NCBI RefSeq assembly: GCF_000730425.1
Contig: NZ_CP008896.1
Location: 3,782,001 to 3,846,000 of the forward strand
Length of the DNA: 64,000 nucleotides
Direction of reading: 5' to 3'
From: Pseudomonas fluorescens
GTDB lineage: Bacteria; Pseudomonadota; Gammaproteobacteria; Pseudomonadales; Pseudomonadaceae
Part shown: one piece after another, positions 54,411 through 62,290 of the stretch
Numbering within the stretch: the first letter of the stretch is position 1
How the letters are laid out: each line of letters opens with the position of its first letter
The notes under the pieces: generated by a model
Told to the model about the DNA's origin: nothing
Database searches by the model: none
What the model saw: the letters and a program-made list of their open reading frames with translations, nothing else
Position numbers and translations under genes: made by a program

Positions 54411-55979
54411 ATGACTTCGCTCCCTGATCTCAATCACCTGACCCCTGAACAACTGCGCGCTCTGGCAGCGCAGTTGATGCAGCGTGTCGAGACGCTGGAC
54501 CAACAAGTCGAAACAATGGGCAAGACCGTCGAGACCATGGGTAAGAGGATCCATCATGGTCAAACGGTGATCGAAAAGTTGAGCCACGAGATCGCGCAGC
54601 TCAAGCGCTTCAAATTTGCCAAGCGTAGCGAGCAGTTGAGTCCGGAGCAGGCCAGCTTGCTCGATGACTTGATCGATACCGATATCGCGGCGATTGAGGC
54701 TGAGCTTCAGGCCTTGCAAACAGCTCCAACTCCAACCGAGGCAAAGCAAAAGCCCAAGCGCGCTGCGTTGCCGCCGGAGTTTCCACGCACCCTGATCCAT
54801 CACGAACCGGACAACACTCACTGCCCATGCGGCTGCGCCCTCAAGCGTATCGGTGAAGACGTCAGCGAGAAACTGGACTACACGCCCGGCGTGTTTACCG
54901 TGGAGCGTCACATTCGCGGCAAGTGGGTTTGTGATGACTGCGAAACGCTGATCCAGGCGCCGGTTCCGGCGCAGGTCATCGACAAGGGCATCCCCACCGC
55001 CGGGCTGCTAGCCCATGTGATGATCGCCAAGTTCGCCGACCATTTGCCGCTCTATCGCCAGGAGTCGATTTTTGGTCGAGCCGGTTTGGCCATCCCACGC
55101 TCAACCTTGGCCCAATGGGTTGGCGTTACTGGCGTGCAGTTACAGCCTCTGGTGGATGCGCTGCGCGATGTAGTGCTCGGGCAGCAGGTCATTCACGCCG
55201 ATGAAACACCCGTGCAGATGCTAATGCCGGGCTCGAAAAAAACTCATCGTTCCTATGTCTGGGCCTACGCCACCAGCCAACTCTGCGAAACAGCGGCTGT
55301 CGTCTACGACTTCAGCCCCAGCCGCGCCGGTGAGCATGCTCGTAACTTTCTGCAAGACTGGAAGGGCAAGCTGGTCTGTGATGATTTCGGTGGCTACAAG
55401 GCCAGCTTTGAACTCGGCGTAACCGAAATCGGTTGCATGGCCCATGCAAGACGCAAGTTCTTCGAGCTACACGCCACCAACAAGAGCCAGCTCGCCGAGC
55501 AGGCCTTGCGCTACATCCAGTTACTTTACGAAATCGAAAGTGAGATCCGCGACCTTGAACCGGATTTTCGCCACCGAATACGGCAGGAAAAAGCTGTGCC
55601 GGTGATGGGTGCACTGCATGCCTGGATGATCGCCCAGCGCCTACTTGTGCACGATGGCTCGGCTATCAGCAAAGCACTGGATTACAGCCTGAAACGCTGG
55701 ACGGCGCTGTCGCGCTATCTCGATGACGGGGCCGTACCCATCGACAATAACTGGTGCGAGAACCAGATCCGGCCATGGGCGTTGGGTCGCAAGAACTGGC
55801 TCTTTGCAGGTTCACTGCGCAGCGGCAAACGGGCTGCGGCGATCATGAGCTTGATCCAGTCGGCGCGGCTCAATGGGCATGATCCGTATGCTTATTTGAA
55901 GGACGTCCTCACGCGCCTGCCGACGCAGCGGGCGAGTGAGATTGCGGAGCTGCTGCCGCATAGATGGCAACCGGTTTAG
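54411..55979 (+). CDS. tnpC: IS66 transposase TnpC
   Basis: 522 aa from ATG 54411. N-terminal coiled coil (residues 15-65), a zinc-binding Cys cluster (CPCGCAL, CDDCETLIQ), then the DDE domain: first Asp in VIHADETPVQM, second in LVCDDFGGYK, and Glu in IDNNWCENQIRPWALG. Full length, so the element may be active. Its stop codon overlaps, in the opposite direction, the new stop that it gives to dmeF. Confidence 0.93.
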   Translation: MTSLPDLNHLTPEQLRALAAQLMQRVETLDQQVETMGKTVETMGKRIHHGQTVIEKLSHEIAQLKRFKFAKRSEQLSPEQASLLDDLIDTDIAAIEAELQALQTAPTPTEAKQKPKRAALPPEFPRTLIHHEPDNTHCPCGCALKRIGEDVSEKLDYTPGVFTVERHIRGKWVCDDCETLIQAPVPAQVIDKGIPTAGLLAHVMIAKFADHLPLYRQESIFGRAGLAIPRSTLAQWVGVTGVQLQPLVDALRDVVLGQQVIHADETPVQMLMPGSKKTHRSYVWAYATSQLCETAAVVYDFSPSRAGEHARNFLQDWKGKLVCDDFGGYKASFELGVTEIGCMAHARRKFFELHATNKSQLAEQALRYIQLLYEIESEIRDLEPDFRHRIRQEKAVPVMGALHAWMIAQRLLVHDGSAISKALDYSLKRWTALSRYLDDGAVPIDNNWCENQIRPWALGRKNWLFAGSLRSGKRAAAIMSLIQSARLNGHDPYAYLKDVLTRLPTQRASEIAELLPHRWQPV

Positions 55980-56890
55980 TTGCGCAAGGCGGGATGCCCG
56001 GACGCATACGTCGCAAGCCGTTCTCGTATGTTTTCTGCATTGACTGCTGGGCTGCCCAGAACACTCACAATCGCGGCGCGGGCTTGCGGCCCAACCTGCC
56101 AGACATGAAGATCAATGATCGAAGCATCTCCCGGTCGCTCAACCAGTTCACGAATCTCTTCAGCGACATGATCATCTGTCTGGTCGAGCAATACACCCGA
56201 AGTCACCCGCATCAACGACCAAGCCCAGCGTGCAATCACAACGGCACCCACAATCCCCATTGCAGGGTCGAGCCATACCCAACCAAGGTATCGACCAGCA
56301 AGAAGGGCTGCGATGGCCAGAACCGAAGTCAATGCATCTGCAATGACGTGAACGTATGCAGAGCGCAAATTATTGTCGTGACCATGCGCATGGTGAGACT
56401 CATCGTGGCCGTGGTCATGCCCATGGTGGTGATCATGACCGCCAGACAGCAAAAGCGCGCTCACCACATTCACTGCTAGTCCGACAATTGCGATTAGAGT
56501 CGCTGTCCCGAATTGCACTTGAGTCGGTTGAAAGAGACGAAACAGCGACTCTCCAGCAATTCCCAAGGAAACCAGTCCCAAAATCAGAGCAGAAGCGAAG
56601 CCACCCAAGTCTCCCACCTTGCCAGTTCCAAAACTGTAGCGAGCACTTGAGGCATGTCTTTTAGCGTAAGCGTAAGCAGCTGCGGCTATGCCGAGTGCTC
56701 CTGCATGCGTTGCCATGTGAAAACCATCGGCAAGCAACGCCATTGAGCCAGTGAGATAACCTGCGGTGATTTCAGCAACCATCATTACGACGGTCAGGGC
56801 CACCACCCACAAGGTTCGCTTGGCGTTTTCTTCATGTGATTTCCCAAGGAACATATGGTCGTGGGAATACTCGGCGTACGAATTACTCAT
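55976..56890 (-). CDS. dmeF: Cation diffusion facilitator DmeF (Co/Ni efflux), C-terminus replaced by IS66
   Basis: 304 aa as now encoded, inner membrane, six TM helices. DmeF landmarks: LLADGFHMATHAGALGI (with His where most CDFs have Asp), VHVIADALTSVLAI (second metal site) and a His-rich loop HDHHHGHDHGHDESHH between TM4 and TM5. The last native residue is Thr about position 294; YASGHPALRN comes from IS66 sequence and replaces 26 native residues (see 53472). The cytoplasmic C-terminal domain thus loses its last strand, so activity may be reduced or lost. It follows dmeR by 11 bp. Confidence 0.88.
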   Translation of the reverse strand: MSNSYAEYSHDHMFLGKSHEENAKRTLWVVALTVVMMVAEITAGYLTGSMALLADGFHMATHAGALGIAAAAYAYAKRHASSARYSFGTGKVGDLGGFASALILGLVSLGIAGESLFRLFQPTQVQFGTATLIAIVGLAVNVVSALLLSGGHDHHHGHDHGHDESHHAHGHDNNLRSAYVHVIADALTSVLAIAALLAGRYLGWVWLDPAMGIVGAVVIARWAWSLMRVTSGVLLDQTDDHVAEEIRELVERPGDASIIDLHVWQVGPQARAAIVSVLGSPAVNAENIRERLATYASGHPALRN

Positions 56891-56901
56891 CTGGGCAAAT
56901 C

Positions 56902-57177
56902 CTATTTGGAATAGCGGCGAATGGCTTCGAGCAGCTCGTCGACACCTTTCGCTCTTTCGTCGTTGCTGAGTGTCGGATTCGCGACGTGTTCACGAGCGTG
57001 GTCTTCGATAATTTCATCCATCAGCCCATTGATAGCGCCACGGGCAGAAGCGACCAAAAGCAGAGTTTTCGAGCAGTCATCATCAGAGTCGAGTGCTCGC
57101 TCAATAGCCTGGACTTGCCCAGCGATTCGCTTTACGCGCTTAAGAAGATTGTCTTTGCTTGATCTCATATGACCCAT
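56902..57177 (-). CDS. dmeR: CsoR/RcnR-family metal regulator DmeR
   Basis: 91 aa. The four Co/Ni ligands of RcnR are all in place: His3 (MGHMR, which supports ATG 57177 over 57168), Cys35 (DDDCSK), His60 and His64 (EDHAREHV). The core QVQAIERALDSDDDCSKTLLLVASARGAINGL is the family helix. It represses its own operon and releases DNA when Co or Ni binds. A G-tract operator lies just upstream (57181-57193). Confidence 0.88.
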   Translation of the reverse strand: MGHMRSSKDNLLKRVKRIAGQVQAIERALDSDDDCSKTLLLVASARGAINGLMDEIIEDHAREHVANPTLSNDERAKGVDELLEAIRRYSK

Positions 57178-57180
57178 ACC

Positions 57181-57193
57181 ATACCCCCCCTAC
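57181..57193 (-). promoter_or_regulatory. G-tract operator of dmeR (RcnR-type)
   Basis: Minus-strand GTAGGGGGGGTAT: seven consecutive G flanked by TA pairs, like the RcnR site (TACT-G6-n-AGTA). It is 4 to 16 bases upstream of the dmeR ATG and also overlaps the ribosome site. Confidence 0.6.
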
Positions 57194-57286
57194 CTATATT
57201 GAGAGTATGATCACACGTTCCAATTAGCCATACAACCCCAGGGATGCTCGCCGCCGGCGATGGATACCAACAGTTATTTCAATCCA

Positions 57287-57312
57287 TAAAAAAAGGCGCC
57301 ACTAGGGCGCCT
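57287..57312 (-). terminator. Intrinsic terminator of the oprD gene
   Basis: On the minus strand AGGCGCC-CTAGT-GGCGCCT is followed by TTTTTT. A perfect 7-bp stem with a U-run, 84 bases after the oprD stop. A second hairpin (GTCTCC with GGAGAC, 57319-57347) lies between. Confidence 0.85.
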
Positions 57313-57395
57313 AAGCCGTCTCCAAACCAAAGGAGAAACAAGGAGACGGGGTGTATCGGGGATAGCGGACACTTGATGCCGATGGCTAATGCCCG

Positions 57396-58720
57396 TTAAA
57401 GAAGTTGCAGTGGATATTCAACAATCAGTCGGACCTCGTCCAAATCAGATTCGAAATCGGTAGCTCGTGTTGTTGCTTGGCGAACACGTAAAGACATGTC
57501 CTTCAGTGAGCCGGACTGGATGACGTACTTGGCCTCTATGTCTCGCTCCCAACGCTTTTGGTCCTGCAATGGTGCACCGTCCACTCCGCGACGCATGTAC
57601 ACGCTGTTCGCGTTGGAATAGTCCGCATCCCAACCCTTAGCGTAGCGGGTCATGAAGCTGAGACCGGGGATGCCGAAAGCCTGCATATCTAGATCGTAGC
57701 GCAGCTGCAAGGATTGCTCTTTCGGTGAGTTGAAATCGCTGTACTGAATAGAGTTATCCAAGAAAATTGAGTCGGATTGGCGTAGGTAGTCAAAGTCGTC
57801 GTTACCATTATTGCGCTGGTACCCAACGGTCACGGTATGCGCTCCGAATTTGACCCCGGTCTTGCCGCTCCAAATGTTGTTATCGAAGCTTCCCAAAAGT
57901 TTTTTACCCTCATCAACCGCTCGGTAGTAATTAAAGCCACCGATTAGAGATACGCTGTCTGAGAGCGGATAGTTCAATGTGGTGCCTGCGTAATACTGGT
58001 TCCACACATCCTTGAATTGGCTGGTGTAAAGACTCACACCTACGTGCTCATTGACCGTGTAATCGCCCCCTAGATAGCGATCCACGGAGCATCTACTGCA
58101 CCGGCGTAGAAAGTCGAAAAGCCGTCACGCATGCCACTGGAATTGGGTTGGCTCATCGCATGCAGCCGACCCCCTTGAAGGGTCAGGTCTTTGATGCTGG
58201 TATTGGTAAACGTTGCGCCACGAAAACTCTCAGGGAGGAGTCGGGAATCCCCATAGGCAACGACAGGCGTCGATGGAAATACGTCGCCTACCTTGACGAC
58301 TGTATCCAGGAAACGCACTTTTGCGGCCCCGCCTACTTTTGAGTAGGAGTCTTCAGGTTGGCCTTTGCTATTGTGCGGCAAGACATCGACTGAGCTACGG
58401 GCTCCCGAGCGACCATCACCTGAATCGAGCTTGAGGCCTTCCATTGCAAACGCATCAATGCCGAAGCCTACGGTTCCTTGAGTAAAGCCTGATTCGAATC
58501 GGCCAATGATGCCATGACCCCATTCGGCTGAGTAACCATTGCCCGTGGGGCTTGACTGGCCCTTTCGATAATCACGATTGAGATAGAGATTCCGATTGAG
58601 AATACTAAAGGTGCTCCCCTCAATGAACCCTTCAGGCTTTTGCTCCACAGCTACTGCAACTTGCCCCATGCTCATGCCAAGGGCAATGAGAGAAAGACCA
58701 TAAATGCTTTTATTGTTCAT
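57396..58720 (-). pseudogene. OprD-family outer-membrane porin, broken by one frameshift
   Basis: Two frames together give a full porin of about 440 residues. The N-part (58720 to 58070) has a signal peptide (residues 1-24) and FIEGSTFSILNRNLYLNRDYR; the C-part (58085 to 57396) has YLGGDYTVNEHVGVSLY and ends VRLIVEYPLQLL, a correct terminal strand. The frames meet at 58070-58085, where the reading GAVDAPW runs to a stop but shifts naturally into RYLGGDY. Either a real disruption or a sequencing error. A cop box lies 143 bp upstream, so copper control is likely. Confidence 0.8.
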
Positions 58721-58862
58721 TTAACACTCCAGGCTTTAGCTTGGCAGAGTTTCTTTATGAAATATTTTTTATAATTATAAAAAGCCACCAGCACGTGAGG
58801 ATTTCTCCTACGTGCCGGCAGACATAATTTCATACAATAGATAACTCCAGCGTGACCTGAAA

Positions 58863-58878
58863 ATTACTTCTATGTCAG
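58863..58878 (-). promoter_or_regulatory. Cop box upstream of the oprD gene
   Basis: Minus-strand CTGACATAGAAGTAAT: CTGACA and GTAAT halves match the copper motif exactly. It links the oprD-like gene and the copper regulon although they lie 6 kb apart. Confidence 0.65.
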
Positions 58879-58938
58879 CGAACAGTAAGCAGACTCGAAA
58901 CATACCGAACAAACTGGCGCAGCTAGGGCCAACGCTAA

Positions 58939-59271
58939 CTAGCTTCCGTGAGGGCAGTTAGTACCCATAACCTTGTATTCCAGGGTGTTGAGCTTGCCCG
59001 CCGAATCTTCATAGGTCATGCGCGAAGGAGCTACGCCACAGGTTTTATTGGCTTGAGTAGTACTGATTACCTTCTGGACATCGAGGTTCATTCCATATTC
59101 ATAATGAACAACTTCAGGTGTCGTCTTTCCATTTTCTAAAGCGTACTGCTCCATCGCCTTCTGGTTCTCTTGCATCATTCGACCATAAACACGGTCACCA
59201 CCGCCTTCAGCCATGGCCAAAGAAGACAAGGTCAAGATGGAAACGGCAAAAAAAGCTTTTAGTGATTTCAT
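58939..59271 (-). CDS. PtrA N-terminal domain fused to DUF2790, small exported protein
   Basis: 110 aa, ATG 59271 after CTAGGAGA. Signal peptide to residue ~21; AEGGGDRVYGRMMQENQKAM is the PtrA-type opening. From about residue 53 it changes to a DUF2790 domain: VVHYEYGMNLDVQKVISTT, CGVAPSRMTYEDSAG and VMGTNCPHGS, with two cysteines for a disulfide. DUF2790 proteins are small periplasmic Pseudomonas proteins of unknown role. A weak cop-box-like site is at 59345. Confidence 0.76.
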   Translation of the reverse strand: MKSLKAFFAVSILTLSSLAMAEGGGDRVYGRMMQENQKAMEQYALENGKTTPEVVHYEYGMNLDVQKVISTTQANKTCGVAPSRMTYEDSAGKLNTLEYKVMGTNCPHGS

Positions 59272-59588
59272 GATTTTCTCCTAGTGTTCACTTACTTCTG
59301 ACTAGAGGATAACCAGTGATGCCTTTCAGAAAGCTGCCGCGAATATTACATATGCGTAAGGTGTCCCTCAGCACTGGTGAGCTCGGCTATTAGAATTTTA
59401 ACTTATTGGCGGAGTAGGCTGAATATGTCAGATAAGCATTAAAGATCAACTCGAGTTTCTCACGAAATACCCAAGATTTTTTATTAAAAATACATCTCAT
59501 CTATATTATGGACAGCTGCTTGGACTGCTCCATATGGATGAGTGGTTTGAGCGCAGTAAGATGAGACGAGGAACGTGTTACAAAAGCC
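59272..59588. other. Intergenic region between the PtrA-DUF2790 gene and the membrane-protein gene
   Basis: 317 bases, AT-rich. It contains the cop-box-like sequence at 59345-59360. Nothing else is seen. Confidence 0.5.
59345..59360 (-). promoter_or_regulatory. Weak cop-box-like site
   Basis: Minus-strand CTTACGCATATGTAAT keeps the TGTAAT half of the copper motif; the CTGACA half is degenerate. Position relative to the PtrA-DUF2790 start (73 bp) fits the other copies. Lower confidence than the other sites. Confidence 0.4.
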
Positions 59589-60851
59589 TTATAGGCTGAG
59601 AATATTAGGGGCTACGTGGAGTACCGAAAATACCATCGCTAGGATAGCCTTTAACAGCCATAAGAAATCGTCCCAGTATTTTATCGCGGCTAGCAGCAAA
59701 GCACCGACGATTGGAAGCAGGGACAACCCCTTCAGCAACCGAAAGGTCCTGGTGAGGGTTCGGCCTTGCTTGTCGACTTGATCGATGGTGATCCTGAGCA
59801 GCCCCTGAAGTTTCGGGGGATATGTTTTTATCTTGTCCTTGAAATCATCGAAAATGACATTGAAGCTGTGTAGGAGGCGCTCCGTTTGCAGCATTTGGTT
59901 GTGAAGGATTGCAAGCAGAACCACAGAAACCACTGCCAACCCAAGGACAAGGATAAAACCTTCGAATCTTGAGGTTGTTTTCTCCAGCACGACCAAACCC
60001 GCTAGCGATATCGGCAGGGCGAGCATCTTGCCGGCGATGTCGCCCAGCACCCCGCTAAGCTTCGTGCCATAGTCGATTTCAGCTTGGGCCACCTCCCGCC
60101 GGGCCCGCTCAAACGAGAAGCTATAGACGTAGGTTTGCAGATTAGCGCGGTATGTGGCGAGGACCTCCCGCCACTCCCGCACGATCACCAAGAACAGATT
60201 GGGCTCGCTCTCAAACTTCTCGATGACGCTAGCCACCGCCATCCGAATCATTAATTTTCGTTCGGAGAGGTGTGCCTTATTTTCGTTTTTTCGATTGAGT
60301 ATTTCTTCCAACAAGCTCAGGTGATTGAGCTCATAGTCAAGGACCTTGACGTCAACCTGGGTAGGTAACAGAAAAGTTCTCGGAGGCTTAGCCCCATCGG
60401 GAGGCAAGGCAAAGAACAGATTAAAACCATCTTGGCTGCTGTCTTTGTCGACACCGATCGCTAGCAGTGCAAGCAGCTCGATCAGCCGGCAGACGCGCCT
60501 GAGCGCCTTAATCGCCGGAGGCTCGATGTCATCGCTATCTGCCCAACAGAGCTCAACAATGTATACGTTGCTCGGGAATTGCCCCTTGCCCAATGAGCCA
60601 TTGCGAGCGACAAACTCGCCGAGGTTCGCGTAGAACCGGCCAGACTCGTTCGATGGCAAGCGAAACTCAATATCGAGAGAGTCTGCTTCTTCAGAGCAAT
60701 GCTCGAACTTGCCATAGGCTGCGGGCAGGCCATCGCACATTCGCAACGCACCGATAATGTCGGGCGTTGTCATCCCCTCATAGCGGATGACTCCGTCCTC
60801 AATGGTGGGCGCTCCAATGGCGCGGTAGAGAGCTACCACATTAGAAAACAT
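59589..60851 (-). CDS. Membrane protein with large N-terminal domain and two C-terminal TM hairpins, unknown
   Basis: 420 aa. Residues 1-260 are soluble and not recognised (opening MFSNVVALYRAIGAPTIEDG; FYANLGEFVARNGSLG). Residues about 270-320 hold two TM helices (MLALPISLAGLVVLE and GFILVLGLAVVSVVLLAIL), followed by a ~55-residue loop, and residues 375-415 two more (LSLLPIVGALLLAAIKYW and LLKAILAMVFSVLHV). No signal peptide. The gene starts 2 bp after the NdpA-family stop, so it is coupled to it. A soluble sensor followed by a TM bundle is the plan of many abortive-infection effectors, but I cannot name a family. Confidence 0.7.
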   Translation of the reverse strand: MFSNVVALYRAIGAPTIEDGVIRYEGMTTPDIIGALRMCDGLPAAYGKFEHCSEEADSLDIEFRLPSNESGRFYANLGEFVARNGSLGKGQFPSNVYIVELCWADSDDIEPPAIKALRRVCRLIELLALLAIGVDKDSSQDGFNLFFALPPDGAKPPRTFLLPTQVDVKVLDYELNHLSLLEEILNRKNENKAHLSERKLMIRMAVASVIEKFESEPNLFLVIVREWREVLATYRANLQTYVYSFSFERARREVAQAEIDYGTKLSGVLGDIAGKMLALPISLAGLVVLEKTTSRFEGFILVLGLAVVSVVLLAILHNQMLQTERLLHSFNVIFDDFKDKIKTYPPKLQGLLRITIDQVDKQGRTLTRTFRLLKGLSLLPIVGALLLAAIKYWDDFLWLLKAILAMVFSVLHVAPNILSL

Positions 60852-60853
60852 TC

Positions 60854-61987
60854 TTAGCCGACCCTGGCCAGCAGTTCTTTCTCGATCACACCAACCAGTT
60901 CGGCAGTCAGATTGGACAGTGTCAACTTTTTCCGTCCCTCATCATAATAAACGTCTGCGGCCGGATCCTTACCTAACGCTCCACGCTCGAATTGCAACGA
61001 CCAGTTAGCCGCGTCCCCCTTGATACGGGTCTTCTCTTTCAGCGATTTCGCATTGACCGTAAAGTCGTCTGGCACCTTATGTTTCTCGCTATTCAAATAG
61101 TCTTTCAGCCCAACAATTTCATCCACTAAGTCAGCGGGTACGTGTGCGACAGCGACGTGGCAGATAGCGTCCAAGCGCGCAGATTTGCCTGCGGCCAACT
61201 GCTCCTCCAGATACTTGATCACCGCCTCTTTGGCCTTGTAACCAAAGCCTTTTAACGTTTTGTTGTCGCGAAAAAACCGTGCAACGTTATCAATGGCATT
61301 TTTGGTAGCGCGTCCGGAAGCTACTCCTTTCGCGCATCCCAGTGCAGAGATGAAATAATCGGATGCCTGACTATCACGGCCCCGGCTGATGAAGCACAGG
61401 TAGGTTGAATCCACTTCATCCTCCGCGTCATCTTCATTCTGCTCAGGCGCAGCAGCGGCCGCAGCAGCCATAGCCTTTATGGCCACGAAGCTCGCTAAAT
61501 TGATCCTGGCGGCCTGCTGAACCTTGTTGAGATCGACCTCTTGAATTTCCTTGGGCACATAGTTCTCGTCCAGCTGTATACCGCCGCGTTCCTTCATGCT
61601 GGCGACCAGGAAAAAGTCGGTTGCACCTGCGGTGTACTGAGCGCAAAGGATGTGTCCACCGGTCGATAAGACTTGATTACCGGCTTGCTCCACCAACTGG
61701 TCCATTGCCAAGTGGGTCAAGTCGATAAATCGCGCTTCATCATCTTGTACTTCTACGAACGCGGTGAAGCGCTCTGGAAACGGTCCCTGACGGTCATCAT
61801 CGGCAAACTGGCCGTAGACCACGCTGTTGCCTTCTTTGCCGATGAGGCCGTGGATACCATTGACCAGAAAATGCAACGCGGGATTTTCAGTATCGAGCGC
61901 CACATCCTTCTTGACCACCTCGGAGATAAAACTGGTCTTGGCCAGCTTCTTGAAGCTGTGAATAATGGCAGTTTTCAGCGTAATCAT
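60854..61987 (-). CDS. Nucleoid-associated protein of the NdpA/YejK family (PF04245)
   Basis: 377 aa, cytoplasmic. The N-terminal MITLKTAIIHSFKK and the central segment YLCFISRGRDSQASDYFISALGCAKGVASGRATKNAI are typical of the 37-kDa nucleoid-associated protein family, with the C-terminal ADVYYDEGRKKLTLSNLTAEL. E. coli YejK binds the nucleoid and interacts with topoisomerases. It differs from housekeeping NdpA in length (about 40 residues longer) and contains an Ala/Glu/Asp-rich insert (AMAAAAAAAPEQNEDDAEDE). Housekeeping ndpA is expected elsewhere, so this is an accessory variant paired with the membrane protein. Confidence 0.8.
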   Translation of the reverse strand: MITLKTAIIHSFKKLAKTSFISEVVKKDVALDTENPALHFLVNGIHGLIGKEGNSVVYGQFADDDRQGPFPERFTAFVEVQDDEARFIDLTHLAMDQLVEQAGNQVLSTGGHILCAQYTAGATDFFLVASMKERGGIQLDENYVPKEIQEVDLNKVQQAARINLASFVAIKAMAAAAAAAPEQNEDDAEDEVDSTYLCFISRGRDSQASDYFISALGCAKGVASGRATKNAIDNVARFFRDNKTLKGFGYKAKEAVIKYLEEQLAAGKSARLDAICHVAVAHVPADLVDEIVGLKDYLNSEKHKVPDDFTVNAKSLKEKTRIKGDAANWSLQFERGALGKDPAADVYYDEGRKKLTLSNLTAELVGVIEKELLARVG

Positions 61988-62131
61988 AGGTCGAATTCCG
62001 TTCCGATAGTATCAATATGGAATCACTGAAAATAGCACCTTACCCAGCAAACTTCAGGGCTTATCTCGATATCAGATATCACCGAAGGGCTCCAATACCT
62101 ACCGATCAGTAAGGCTGCACGAACCCAATAA

Positions 62132-62147
62132 CTGTATATGTATACAG
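62132..62147. promoter_or_regulatory. LexA/SOS box upstream of the NdpA-family gene
   Basis: CTGTATATGTATACAG fits CTG-N10-CAG with the alternating TA core of the SOS consensus, in context AACTGTATATGTATACAGTAT. On the minus strand it lies 145 bp before the NdpA-family start at 61987. It may place that operon under damage control, or be left from a lost gene. Confidence 0.65.
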
Positions 62148-62185
62148 TATCATAATCTATGCCATTCATCAGCACGAGGAGCGGA

Positions 62186-62254
62186 GGGTTGAAGCGCGGA
62201 TTGGCCGCCGCCAATAACCACGACATCAAATTTCGGATTATGACTCACCACCAT
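62186..62254 (-). pseudogene. N-terminal relic of arsO (flavin monooxygenase)
   Basis: From ATG 62254 the minus strand reads MVVSHNPKFDVVVIGGGQSA, the start of an ArsO-type FAD/NAD(P) protein with its GxGxxA-like dinucleotide loop; after it the match is lost and the frame soon stops. Placed directly downstream of the glutaredoxin-type arsC, where arsO usually lies. The rest has been deleted. Confidence 0.7.
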
Positions 62255-62290
62255 CCCCCCCTACGTTTGCTGCGTATCGCTTACGTGGGA

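Larger units (their letters stand above)
53562..56009 (+). mobile_element. IS66-family insertion sequence, complete
   Basis: Ends: GTATGCGTCCGG at 53562-53573 and its inverse CCGGACGCATAC at 55998-56009. They are flanked by an 8-bp direct duplication GTCGCAAG (53554-53561 and 56010-56017), the target-site size expected for IS66. The element carries tnpA, tnpB and tnpC in the usual order with a 4-base overlap of the first two. A subterminal palindrome (GTGTCCAC with GTGGACAC, 53612-53635) is seen near the left end. It sits in the 3' end of dmeF. Confidence 0.93.
61988..62290. other. Intergenic region with SOS box and arsO relic
   Basis: 303 bases. It holds the LexA-like box at 62132-62147, a GATATC-A-GATATC double palindrome at 62070-62082 and the arsO relic at 62186-62254. 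A short frame at 62023-62229 is not a credible gene. Confidence 0.6.

Noticed and set aside
62070..62082. GATATC-A-GATATC double palindrome as an operator
   Set aside because: Two overlapping 6-bp palindromes in AT-rich DNA can arise by chance; no regulator is suggested.
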